DNA of 6,855 bases from positions 1 to 6,855 of the forward strand of contig JALWRO010000113.1 in NCBI GenBank assembly GCA_027080605.1, in the 5' to 3' direction. Source of the stretch: Campylobacterales bacterium (lineage in GTDB: Bacteria > Campylobacterota > Campylobacteria > Campylobacterales > QNZT01). The position numbers and the translations under genes are program-made. Positions 1 through 5,777 of this stretch are shown here, in pieces. The notes beneath the pieces were generated by a model. The model was not told the DNA's origin. It was given only the letters and a program-made list of their open reading frames with translations, and did not search any database. Each line of letters opens with the position of its first letter. The stretch's first letter is position 1.

Positions 1-2
1 GT

Positions 3-213
3 TTGGGATGGTTAGAAAATACATTTTTATAATAGCTATATAAAATTACTGTAATAAATCTCATAGAATTACATGCCCATGCAGATCACTCAGGTATTTA
101 TTATAATTATCTTTTTCGAGACGTTTTAACAATTCACCAACATTGATTGTTCTACATCTAATGCTTGCTATTATGATATGGTATTGCTCAACAATTTAGC
201 TAAGGATTTTTAA
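3..213 (+). pseudogene. Decayed or disrupted 3' end of an unrecognised upstream gene
   Basis: No uninterrupted reading frame crosses this stretch, but pieces of it read like protein. In the frame of position 3 there is a short run (LGWLENTFL), two stops at 30-35, then a run at 36-143 that includes ELHAHADHSGIYYNYLF. From 130 the reading continues plausibly in the frame of position 1 (FTNIDCSTSNACYYDMVLL) and ends at TAA 211-213. That stop overlaps the next possible start in the arrangement TAATG, as expected for the end of a cistron. At least one frameshift (about 127-143) and the two earlier stops would have to be accepted. I do not recognise the family. It could be a dying gene at a cassette edge, a sequencing artefact, or non-coding AT-rich DNA with chance resemblance. 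Confidence 0.35.
202..206 (+). promoter_or_regulatory. Ribosome binding site (AAGGA) for the ATG at 213
   Basis: AAGGA lies 6 bases before the ATG at 213, an ideal Shine-Dalgarno spacing. It is the best-looking ribosome binding site in the first 500 bases. It matters because the coiled-coil frame further on has no comparable site of its own, so translation of that region most likely begins here. Confidence 0.5.
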
Positions 214-284
214 TGAAGCCACTTCTCTTAACAATCATAATTTTTTTTGCCGTACTTTTATCAACACAATTATTTGAAGCATAG
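213..284 (+). CDS. Short hydrophobic peptide (23 aa), probable 5' part of a frameshifted small gene
   Basis: The ATG at 213 has a well-placed AAGGA and overlaps the preceding stop codon (TAATG). The peptide starts MKPLLLTIIIFFAVLL, a basic N-terminus followed by a hydrophobic run like a signal peptide or membrane anchor, and ends at TAG 282-284. It overlaps the coiled-coil frame (open from 247) by 38 bases in another frame. An 8-T run at 241-248 lies exactly where the frames cross. Removing one T would join the two into a 94-residue protein with a hydrophobic N-terminus and a long polar helix. As it stands the peptide is too short to assign. It may be a real leader peptide, the first half of a disrupted or phase-variable gene, or a result of sequencing error. 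Confidence 0.4.
   Translation: MKPLLLTIIIFFAVLLSTQLFEA
241..248 (+). repeat. Homopolymeric T8 tract at a frame crossover
   Basis: Eight consecutive T lie inside the overlap between the 23-codon peptide frame and the coiled-coil frame. Runs of this kind are known sites of slipped-strand mispairing, and AT-rich glycan loci of Campylobacterota are well known for homopolymer phase variation, though usually in G/C tracts. A change from 8 to 7 T would fuse the two frames. Confidence 0.5.
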
Positions 285-498
285 ATACAATATTTTACAA
301 CAGATTCAAGAGAAAGAGCAACAGCTTCATGAAAAAGAGCAACAAATTCAAGTGAAGAAGCAACAACTTCATGAAAAAGAAAAACACATGCAAAATCAAA
401 ACCAAACAATACAACAATTACAAGATTTAGCACAATCAATGCGTATAAAAAATAGAATAAAAAAATTATTTCGTTTTAAAAAGAGTCCTGATTCATGA
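247..498 (+). CDS. Small coiled-coil/heptad-repeat protein with basic C-terminus; start uncertain
   Basis: The frame is open from a TTG at 247 to TGA 496-498 (83 residues if TTG is used), but no ribosome binding site precedes that TTG. Translation more likely enters from the ATG at 213 through a frame change. Residues about 22-63 are heptads with one nonpolar residue each: EKEQQLH, EKEQQIQ, VKKQQLH, EKEKHMQ, NQNQTIQ, QLQDLAQ. This predicts a long polar helix or coiled coil. The C-terminus (MRIKNRIKKLFRFKK) is strongly basic and amphipathic, suited to membrane-surface or partner binding. The stop overlaps the next gene's ATG (ATGA), so translation of the two is probably coupled. No catalytic domain is visible. 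Such helices occur as scaffolds or chain-length rulers beside polysaccharide polymerases (WbdD of E. coli O9a is the known case), but that role here is speculation. It may instead be the surviving tail of a larger, decayed gene. Confidence 0.45.
   Translation: MPYFYQHNYLKHRYNILQQIQEKEQQLHEKEQQIQVKKQQLHEKEKHMQNQNQTIQQLQDLAQSMRIKNRIKKLFRFKKSPDS
310..414 (+). repeat. Degenerate 21-bp tandem repeat (five units) encoding heptads
   Basis: Five consecutive 21-base units (310-330, 331-351, 352-372, 373-393, 394-414) each encode one heptad of the form xKxQQ(L/I/M)x or a variant. Units 1 and 3 and units 2 and 4 are especially alike at the DNA level: cttcatgaaaaaga recurs at 325 and again 42 bases later at 367. 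This pattern suggests growth by duplication of a 42-base double heptad. Repeat number could change in frame and alter helix length. Confidence 0.6.
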
Positions 499-2312
499 AG
501 CCATTAGATATTTCAATCGTCACTTATAATTCTCAAAAGTGGATAGAAAATTTTTTTCAATCTTTGGAAAATCAAAATTATCCATTATCGTTAATCAATA
601 TCTATATTACTGATAATAGCTCCAGTGATGAAACTTATCAAAAACTCCAGGAAATTCAAGCAAAAAAATCAAATGAGTTTGCATCTTTTCATCTTTTTCA
701 TGCAAAAAATCTTGGTTTTGGTGCAGGGCATAACAACAATATAAAAAATGCTAAATCAGAATTTCTCTTGGTGACCAATGTTGATCTGGAATTTGAAAAA
801 GATAGTTTGGAAAAAGTGGTTGCTTATGCATCAAAAGATGATGAGAATGTTGCATCGTGGGAACTGAGACAAAAACCTTATGAACATCCAAAGTACTATA
901 ATCCTGTTACATTGGAAACAAATTGGTCCAGTAGTGCGTGTATTTTATTTCGTAAATTTGCTTTGGATAAAATCGGCGGCTATGAAGAGAAGATTTTTAT
1001 GTACGGCGAAGATGTGGAAATATCTTATCGCTTACGAGACCACGGTTATAAATTGAAATATTATCCAAAAGCGGTATGTTGGCACTTTACTTATGAAGTG
1101 GCAAATCAAGTGAAAGAGTTGCAATTTTTGGGCAGTACTTCTTCTAATGTTTTGTTACGCATGAGATATGGTGGTATCAGGGCTATCGGGAAAGGTGTTT
1201 TACTATATCTCGGGCTTTTTATGATTCCAAAGCAGTTTAACTCTCAACGTTGGAAACTTTTTAAAAATATGTTGGAAATTGGCAAAAAAGCACCGTATTT
1301 TCTGTCTAATAGAAAAAAACGAAAAGATATACACTATAAATTTCTTCTTTGGGATTATGAGTTTATACGTGATGGTGCTTTTTATGAATATTCACAAACA
1401 AAGCTGGAAAATTTTCCTCTTGTATCAGTAATAGTAAGAACTTGTTGTCAAAGATTTGGTTATCTGAAAGAGGCGATAGAGAGTATCAAAAATCAAACTT
1501 ATCCTCATATTGAGCTGATTGTTGTAGAAGATGGTACAGAAGATACAAAAGAGTATGTTGAAGCAGTACAAAGTGACAATATCGATAAAGTTTATTATGT
1601 GGCTATGCCAAAAGCAGGTAGATGTAGAGGCGGTAATGTAGGTTTAGAACGTGCAACTGGAAAATATATTGTTTTTTTAGATGATGATGATCTTTTTTTC
1701 GCAGATCATTTGGAAGTGTTGGTATCAGAGTTGGAAACAGATCAAAATATTGGGGCATGTTATAGTTCTGCATTTCAGGTTGCAACAAAAGTACAATCGA
1801 AGGATCCTCTGATTTATGAAGAGATGAGTCATGATGTGATTTATAGACAGCCGTTTTCCCGATGTCTGATGTGGTACAACAACTATATTCCCATTCAATC
1901 TATTTTGTTTAAAAAAGAGTTGTATGATAAATATGGTGGTTTTGATGAATCTTTGGATAATTTGGAAGATTGGAATTTATGGACAAGGTATTCATTGGAA
2001 AATGATTTTAAATATATAGAAAAAACAACTTCGCTTTATCGTGTTCCTTTTCATGAAGAACATACGAAAAAAAGACAAGAAGAGTTGGATTCCTATTATA
2101 AAAAAGCTGTTGAGAAGCAAAGAACTTTAAAAGTGGAAATGACACCTGCTGACGTTGTGGAATGTTATCGGGAATTGAGTCAGTCGATCAACGTAATGAC
2201 TGTTTCAAGAGAAGGGATGAAAAATGTCATTGCGAGAATACCTGTCTTGTACCGCTTTTATAACTTTTTTAAAAAAGTGTATCACAAGCTTAGGCAACGA
2301 GGCATGAAATAG
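495..2312 (+). CDS. Bifunctional (two-domain) family 2 glycosyltransferase
   Basis: This 605-residue protein carries two GT-A family 2 domains. The first (about residues 4-205) begins DISIVTYNSQ and has TDNSSSDET at 39-47, a metal-binding NVD at 95-97 and GEDVEISYRLRDHG at 171-184. It resembles rhamnosyltransferases of the WbbL/RfbF type. A linker with a hydrophobic stretch (about 235-244) follows. The second domain (about 308-520) begins LVSVIVRTC and has VVEDGTED at 343-350, FLDDDD at 394-399 (DxD nucleotide-sugar/metal site) and LEDWNLWTRYS at 490-500 (catalytic acid region). Both domains keep their key acidic residues, so two sugar transfers, or an alternating polymerising activity, are possible. 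The C-terminus (about 570-605) is basic and amphipathic (VLYRFYNFFKKVYHKLRQR), probably a peripheral membrane anchor on the cytoplasmic face. The ATG overlaps the preceding stop as ATGA. Donor and acceptor sugars cannot be read from the sequence. Confidence 0.92.
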   Translation: MKPLDISIVTYNSQKWIENFFQSLENQNYPLSLINIYITDNSSSDETYQKLQEIQAKKSNEFASFHLFHAKNLGFGAGHNNNIKNAKSEFLLVTNVDLEFEKDSLEKVVAYASKDDENVASWELRQKPYEHPKYYNPVTLETNWSSSACILFRKFALDKIGGYEEKIFMYGEDVEISYRLRDHGYKLKYYPKAVCWHFTYEVANQVKELQFLGSTSSNVLLRMRYGGIRAIGKGVLLYLGLFMIPKQFNSQRWKLFKNMLEIGKKAPYFLSNRKKRKDIHYKFLLWDYEFIRDGAFYEYSQTKLENFPLVSVIVRTCCQRFGYLKEAIESIKNQTYPHIELIVVEDGTEDTKEYVEAVQSDNIDKVYYVAMPKAGRCRGGNVGLERATGKYIVFLDDDDLFFADHLEVLVSELETDQNIGACYSSAFQVATKVQSKDPLIYEEMSHDVIYRQPFSRCLMWYNNYIPIQSILFKKELYDKYGGFDESLDNLEDWNLWTRYSLENDFKYIEKTTSLYRVPFHEEHTKKRQEELDSYYKKAVEKQRTLKVEMTPADVVECYRELSQSINVMTVSREGMKNVIARIPVLYRFYNFFKKVYHKLRQRGMK

Positions 2313-2314
2313 GT

Positions 2315-3337
2315 ATGTATATTCAAACAAAACATGAGGCGAATCATTTTAACTTTATAAGGCTTTTTGCCGCTTTTCTGGTTTTTTATGGACATGCTTT
2401 TGTTTTGTCTGGGAAAGAGGCATCATTACATACCGCATTGACTCATAAACTTGGACTTTTTATATTTTTTTCTATAAGTGGATATTTAATCTCTATGAGC
2501 TGGGATATGGATCCTTCCTTAAAAAGGTATTTTACTAAAAGAGTATTACGGATTTTTCCTGCTCTGTTTGTGGTGGTTGTCTTATCGATCTTTGTATTGG
2601 GCCCCATTTTTACTACTTTGCCTTTGACGGAGTATTTTTCCAGTCCTGCTCTGAGTAGATATTTCCAAAATACTTTTTTACATATATCATATTATCTACC
2701 CGGTGTTTTTGAGCATAATCATGTGCCAAATGCTGTAAATGGTTCGCTCTGGTCTTTGCCTGTAGAGTTTTTTATGTATATCTTGGTTGCCGTATTTGCA
2801 CAGTCTAAAAAGCATATCAAATATGTTGTTTTAATGGCATTTATTATTTTTGCGTTGGTGACGGTTATTTGGGCAAGAGTGACTTCTGATATGGTAGTAG
2901 TCTATGGTACAGATTTAAGACAAGTTTTTATAGATGGTACATTTTTCTGGGCTGGTGCGACAATGTACCACTGGAATATTAAGAGATACTTTTCTTTTGA
3001 AACTTTTGTAATTGGGCTATTGTTTTTGGCTTTTATTTATCAATGGCATAATCTATATACGGTTATGTCTTTGGGGCTTGTGCCATTTTTAGTGCTTTCA
3101 TTTGGTTTTTCAAATGCACACTTTCTTTCTATTTTTAATCATGCTGATTATTCATATGGTTTTTATATTTATGCTTTTCCAGTGCAACAATCTATTATTT
3201 ATCTTTTCCCCGAAATTTCTTTATTTTGGTATTTAATAAGTGGTTTCGTTGTAACAATGACTTTTGCAGTCATGTCCTGGCATTTTGTAGAAAAGCCTAT
3301 GATGCGTTTAAAACCAAAAAAAGTAGGTAATAGTTGA
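2315..3337 (+). CDS. Acyltransferase 3 family membrane protein (OafA-like, probable O-acyltransferase)
   Basis: This 340-residue polytopic inner-membrane protein has the hallmarks of the acyltransferase-3 family. These are NFIRLFAAFLVFYGHAF with the R16-X10-H27 signature of the catalytic His, FFSISGYLI (51-59), KRVLRIFPALF (75-85), NGSLWSLPVEFFMY (142-155), a DYSYGFYIYAFPVQQ segment (278-292) and HFVEKP (323-328) near the end. Hydrophobic segments recur through the chain, consistent with the family's roughly ten helices. The length matches the stand-alone form without a fused SGNH domain. Family members move an acyl group, often acetyl, onto a sugar of a lipid-linked or surface glycan. It starts 2 bases after the double glycosyltransferase and overlaps the next gene by 4, so it belongs to the same transcript. 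The ATG at 2315 has only a modest upstream GAGG. The acyl donor and target sugar are unknown. Confidence 0.92.
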   Translation: MYIQTKHEANHFNFIRLFAAFLVFYGHAFVLSGKEASLHTALTHKLGLFIFFSISGYLISMSWDMDPSLKRYFTKRVLRIFPALFVVVVLSIFVLGPIFTTLPLTEYFSSPALSRYFQNTFLHISYYLPGVFEHNHVPNAVNGSLWSLPVEFFMYILVAVFAQSKKHIKYVVLMAFIIFALVTVIWARVTSDMVVVYGTDLRQVFIDGTFFWAGATMYHWNIKRYFSFETFVIGLLFLAFIYQWHNLYTVMSLGLVPFLVLSFGFSNAHFLSIFNHADYSYGFYIYAFPVQQSIIYLFPEISLFWYLISGFVVTMTFAVMSWHFVEKPMMRLKPKKVGNS

Positions 3338-4242
3338 AAGTATTGGTCATTATTCCTACGCTCAATGCTGCAAAAGTATTCAAAGATTTGTTAAAGCTCC
3401 TTAAAAAGCAAACCATTCTTTCCCAAATTCTTATCATCGACTCCTCCTCCATAGACAACACCGTGCAGATTGCCAAAACTGCAGATGCGGAGGTGATTGA
3501 AATCTCCCGTTCAGACTTCAACCACGCCACTACCCGAAACCTTGCTCTCCAAAAAGAGGCGGATTTTTACCTCTTCATGACACAGGATGCTCTACCATAT
3601 GATGATAAACTTGTCGAAAATCTTCTCAAACCGTTTGAAGATGAGGATGTCGTGGTCATTTACGCCAGACAGATTCCTCATGAAGATGCCGATCCGATTG
3701 AAAAGTTTGCCAGAGAGACGAACTATCCGCCTGTTTCGTTTGTAAAATCCAAAGAGAGTTTGAAAAAGATGGGGATCAAGACTTTCTTCTGTTCCAATTC
3801 ATGTGCCATGTACCGGGCTTCCTATTTTAAAAAAGTGGGAGGATTTACAGAGGGGCTTATCATGAACGAAGATATGGCATTTGCGGCACGGGCTATTTTG
3901 GATGGAAAGAAAGTGGCGTATGCGGCGGATGCGAAGGTATGGCATTCGCACCGTTATACGGCGAAAGATCTTTTTAAACGCTACTTCGACATCGGTATAT
4001 TTTTTAAGACAAACGGATGGATACAGGAAGAGGTCAACAAATATAGCTCAACGGAGTCAACCGGTGTTAAACAGGCAAAAAAGGAGTTGGTATATCTGTT
4101 TAAAAATGCTCCATTGTCGTTACCCAAATCGGTGCTCTTTTCAATGACAAAATATGTAGCTTATAGACTTGGATACAACTACGATCACTTACCATCCCGA
4201 CTGGTCAAGAGACTCTCTTTACATAAAAGCTTTCATTCCTAA
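3334..4242 (+). CDS. Family 2 glycosyltransferase (rhamnosyltransferase-like)
   Basis: This 302-residue GT-A glycosyltransferase has N-terminal VLVIIPTLNA (3-12), IIDSSSIDNT (34-43), FNHATTRNLAL (62-72), the metal-site region FMTQDALPYDD (81-91), CSNSCAMYR (153-161), the acceptor/acid motif MNEDMAFAARAI (177-188) and VWHSHRYT (202-209). The FNHxxTRN plus TQDA pattern is typical of proteins annotated as rhamnosyltransferases, though the sugar is not proven. It begins at TTG (3334), the first codon after an in-frame TAG (3331-3333) and overlapping the acyltransferase stop as TTGA. No ATG precedes the conserved first strand, so TTG is the start. Its expression probably depends on coupling to the upstream gene. 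Base composition is richer in GC than the three preceding genes. It is the last gene of the tightly packed set, followed by a 62-base gap. Confidence 0.92.
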   Translation: MKVLVIIPTLNAAKVFKDLLKLLKKQTILSQILIIDSSSIDNTVQIAKTADAEVIEISRSDFNHATTRNLALQKEADFYLFMTQDALPYDDKLVENLLKPFEDEDVVVIYARQIPHEDADPIEKFARETNYPPVSFVKSKESLKKMGIKTFFCSNSCAMYRASYFKKVGGFTEGLIMNEDMAFAARAILDGKKVAYAADAKVWHSHRYTAKDLFKRYFDIGIFFKTNGWIQEEVNKYSSTESTGVKQAKKELVYLFKNAPLSLPKSVLFSMTKYVAYRLGYNYDHLPSRLVKRLSLHKSFHS

Positions 4243-4262
4243 ATCTCCCAAAAGCCCCTTTT

Positions 4263-4271
4263 TGCTATAGT
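4263..4271 (+). promoter_or_regulatory. Candidate extended -10 promoter of the sugar transferase gene
   Basis: TGC TATAGT matches the extended -10 pattern TGnTATAAT in all but one position and follows a T-rich run. It sits in the 62-base gap and predicts a transcript start near 4278, about 27 bases before the GTG start. No good -35 is visible, as is common in Campylobacterota. It would let the initiating transferase be expressed apart from the upstream cassette. Confidence 0.4.
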
Positions 4272-4295
4272 GCACTTCAAATAATCACAGAATAT

Positions 4296-4298
4296 AGG
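4296..4298 (+). promoter_or_regulatory. Ribosome binding site (AGG) supporting the GTG start at 4305
   Basis: AGG within TATAGGTAAAAA lies 6 bases upstream of the GTG. An in-frame TAA at 4299-4301 rules out any earlier start, and GTG is the second codon after it, so the unusual start is well fixed. Confidence 0.45.
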
Positions 4299-4304
4299 TA
4301 AAAA

Positions 4305-5666
4305 GTGCAGTATACATTCCTCAAACTCTCTATTTTTACACTGTTGCTGTTGGTCGATCTTGCTTTGGGATTGCTCATAAGCTATCAGTTCATCGACCAT
4401 CCCGAGAGTCACTATCTGGGTAAGTATCTCTGGATGATACTGGTTTATCTGCTCTTTTACGCCTATTATCGCCTTATGACCAAGCGTATGGTGATGTCGA
4501 TGGAGTTTATGTATATTGAAAAGGCCAATATCCTCGCATTCATCACCATCACGCTGATCATCTTTGCACTGCGTACATACGACCACTACTCACGAAGTGT
4601 CATCATACTCTTTTTTCTCTGTAACGTGATCTTGCTGCCGGTGGGTGTCTGGCTGCTGAAGCGTTACTTCATGCAGTTTGAGCCGTTTCGTGAAGATATT
4701 ATGGTCATTTGCGACAAAGCGGGGGAGGAGAGTGTCAACAACTGGTTCGTACATGACAACTCTTTTGGTTACGATATCGCCAGCAAAGTAGTGGTCGACG
4801 ATATGAGTGACGAAGAGGCGCAGAAACGTATACGCTATCTGGTCGATTCCCACCACCACTATGCCGTGGTGGTTTCAATGGCGGAGAGAAAGACAGATGA
4901 AGCGTTTCAGATGGTCGATTATGTGTTGCACCACATCAGCCGGGTCTATGTTCTGCCACGCATCGCCAGTCTGCCATTGATCAACTCCGAATTTTTCAGC
5001 TCCATCAATCACAAAGGGATGGCACTCTATGTCAAAAACAAGCTGCTGCATCCGGGTGAGCGGGGCATCAAACTCCTCTTTGACAAGGTACTCTCGATCA
5101 CACTCTTTATCCTCTTTCTGCCTCTTTTACTGCTGCTCTATGTGGTGGTCTACTTCTCCAGCAAAGGGGACCCCATCTATAAACAGCGGCGAGTGGGGGA
5201 GGGTGGTCGCCTCTTCAACATCTATAAATTTCGCACCATGCGTGTCGATGCCGATGAAATACTCGAAGAGATACTTGAAAACGACCCGGTCAAAAAGGCG
5301 GAGTGGGAGAAAGAGTTCAAGCTGCGTGACGATCCCCGCATCACGCGAGTGGGCAAATTTCTGCGCCGTACATCGCTGGATGAACTGCCGCAGCTCTTCA
5401 ATGTCTTTCAGGGAAAGATGTCACTGGTCGGTCCCCGTCCGATCATCGAAGATGAGATTGCCAAATATGGTGACTATTTCGACTATTTTACAGCTGTCAA
5501 GCCGGGTATCACCGGGCTCTGGCAGGTGAGTGGCCGCAACGATATCCCCTACGATGAGCGGGTACGCCTCGATGTCTGGTACGTACGCAACTGGTCGATG
5601 GAGCTTGACATCATGATCCTCGTCAAAACCGCGGCTATCGTGTTGATGCGTAAAGGAAGCTATTGA
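4305..5666 (+). CDS. wbaP: Undecaprenyl-phosphate sugar-1-phosphate transferase (WbaP-type initiating transferase)
   Basis: This 453-residue polyprenyl glycosylphosphotransferase moves a sugar-1-phosphate from a nucleotide sugar to undecaprenyl phosphate, the first membrane step of glycan assembly. The N-terminal part (about 6-118) has four hydrophobic segments. A soluble Rossmann-like middle region (about 130-235, DIMVICDKAGEES at its start) follows, then a membrane segment (about 261-284) and the bacterial sugar transferase domain: GDPIYKQRRVG (288-298), FNIYKFRTMR (304-313), the catalytic Asp-Glu pair in SLDELPQLFNV (D359, E360), MSLVGPRP (372-379) and PGITGLWQVSGRND (400-413). The five-segment build, the length and the ending VLMRKGSY fit the WbaP group better than the short PglC type. 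WbaP uses UDP-galactose in Salmonella; the sugar here cannot be told, so the symbol denotes family only. Composition is GC-richer than the upstream genes, and it has its own gap and candidate promoter. Confidence 0.92.
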   Translation: MQYTFLKLSIFTLLLLVDLALGLLISYQFIDHPESHYLGKYLWMILVYLLFYAYYRLMTKRMVMSMEFMYIEKANILAFITITLIIFALRTYDHYSRSVIILFFLCNVILLPVGVWLLKRYFMQFEPFREDIMVICDKAGEESVNNWFVHDNSFGYDIASKVVVDDMSDEEAQKRIRYLVDSHHHYAVVVSMAERKTDEAFQMVDYVLHHISRVYVLPRIASLPLINSEFFSSINHKGMALYVKNKLLHPGERGIKLLFDKVLSITLFILFLPLLLLLYVVVYFSSKGDPIYKQRRVGEGGRLFNIYKFRTMRVDADEILEEILENDPVKKAEWEKEFKLRDDPRITRVGKFLRRTSLDELPQLFNVFQGKMSLVGPRPIIEDEIAKYGDYFDYFTAVKPGITGLWQVSGRNDIPYDERVRLDVWYVRNWSMELDIMILVKTAAIVLMRKGSY

Positions 5667-5777
5667 GATACTTCAGCTATGTGCGATCCCTCCGCTGAGG
5701 AGAACCCAGTGTTTACGCAGTGTAAAGGGGCTTTGCTCCTTTCGCGTATTTAATACAAATATGAGTAAAATAGCTGC
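5667..5777 (+). other. Intergenic region with small inverted repeats between wbaP-type gene and trpG/pabA
   Basis: This 111-base gap encodes no evident protein. It holds a short CCTC-cgct-GAGG hairpin near 5690, a TTTAC-gcagt-GTAAA hairpin at 5712-5726, and the stronger hairpin at 5724-5742 listed separately. The last 35 bases are AT-rich and probably carry the promoter for the amidotransferase. TAAAAT at 5766-5771 and TACAAA at 5754-5759 are both possible but weak -10 boxes. Confidence 0.5.
5724..5742 (+). terminator. Possible transcription terminator hairpin
   Basis: AAAGGGGC-ttt-GCTCCTTT forms an 8-base-pair stem (one G-U pair) with a 3-base loop. It lies 57 bases past the stop of the sugar transferase. 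The 3' side ends in only three T before CGCG, so it is not a textbook intrinsic terminator. The left arm on the opposite strand likewise lacks a long T tract. It could act as a weak terminator or an RNA-stability hairpin. Confidence 0.35.

Noticed and set aside
310..414. CRISPR-like array
   Set aside because: The repeated units are 21 bases, contiguous with no spacers, stay in frame and encode heptads, so this is a protein-coding repeat.
200..439. Open frame on the minus strand opposite the coiled-coil region
   Set aside because: Its repeats simply mirror the heptad repeat of the plus strand. It has no ribosome binding site and lies against the direction of all other genes.
4239..4586. Minus-strand frame of 115 codons over the gap and the start of the sugar transferase
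   Set aside because: It covers the likely promoter and conserved N-terminus of the real gene and shows no domain; antisense shadow.
5029..5529. Long plus-strand alternative frame (166 codons) inside the sugar transferase gene
   Set aside because: It is wholly inside a well-conserved gene in another frame and encodes a Ser/Arg/Cys-rich sequence with no family features, typical of an out-of-frame shadow.
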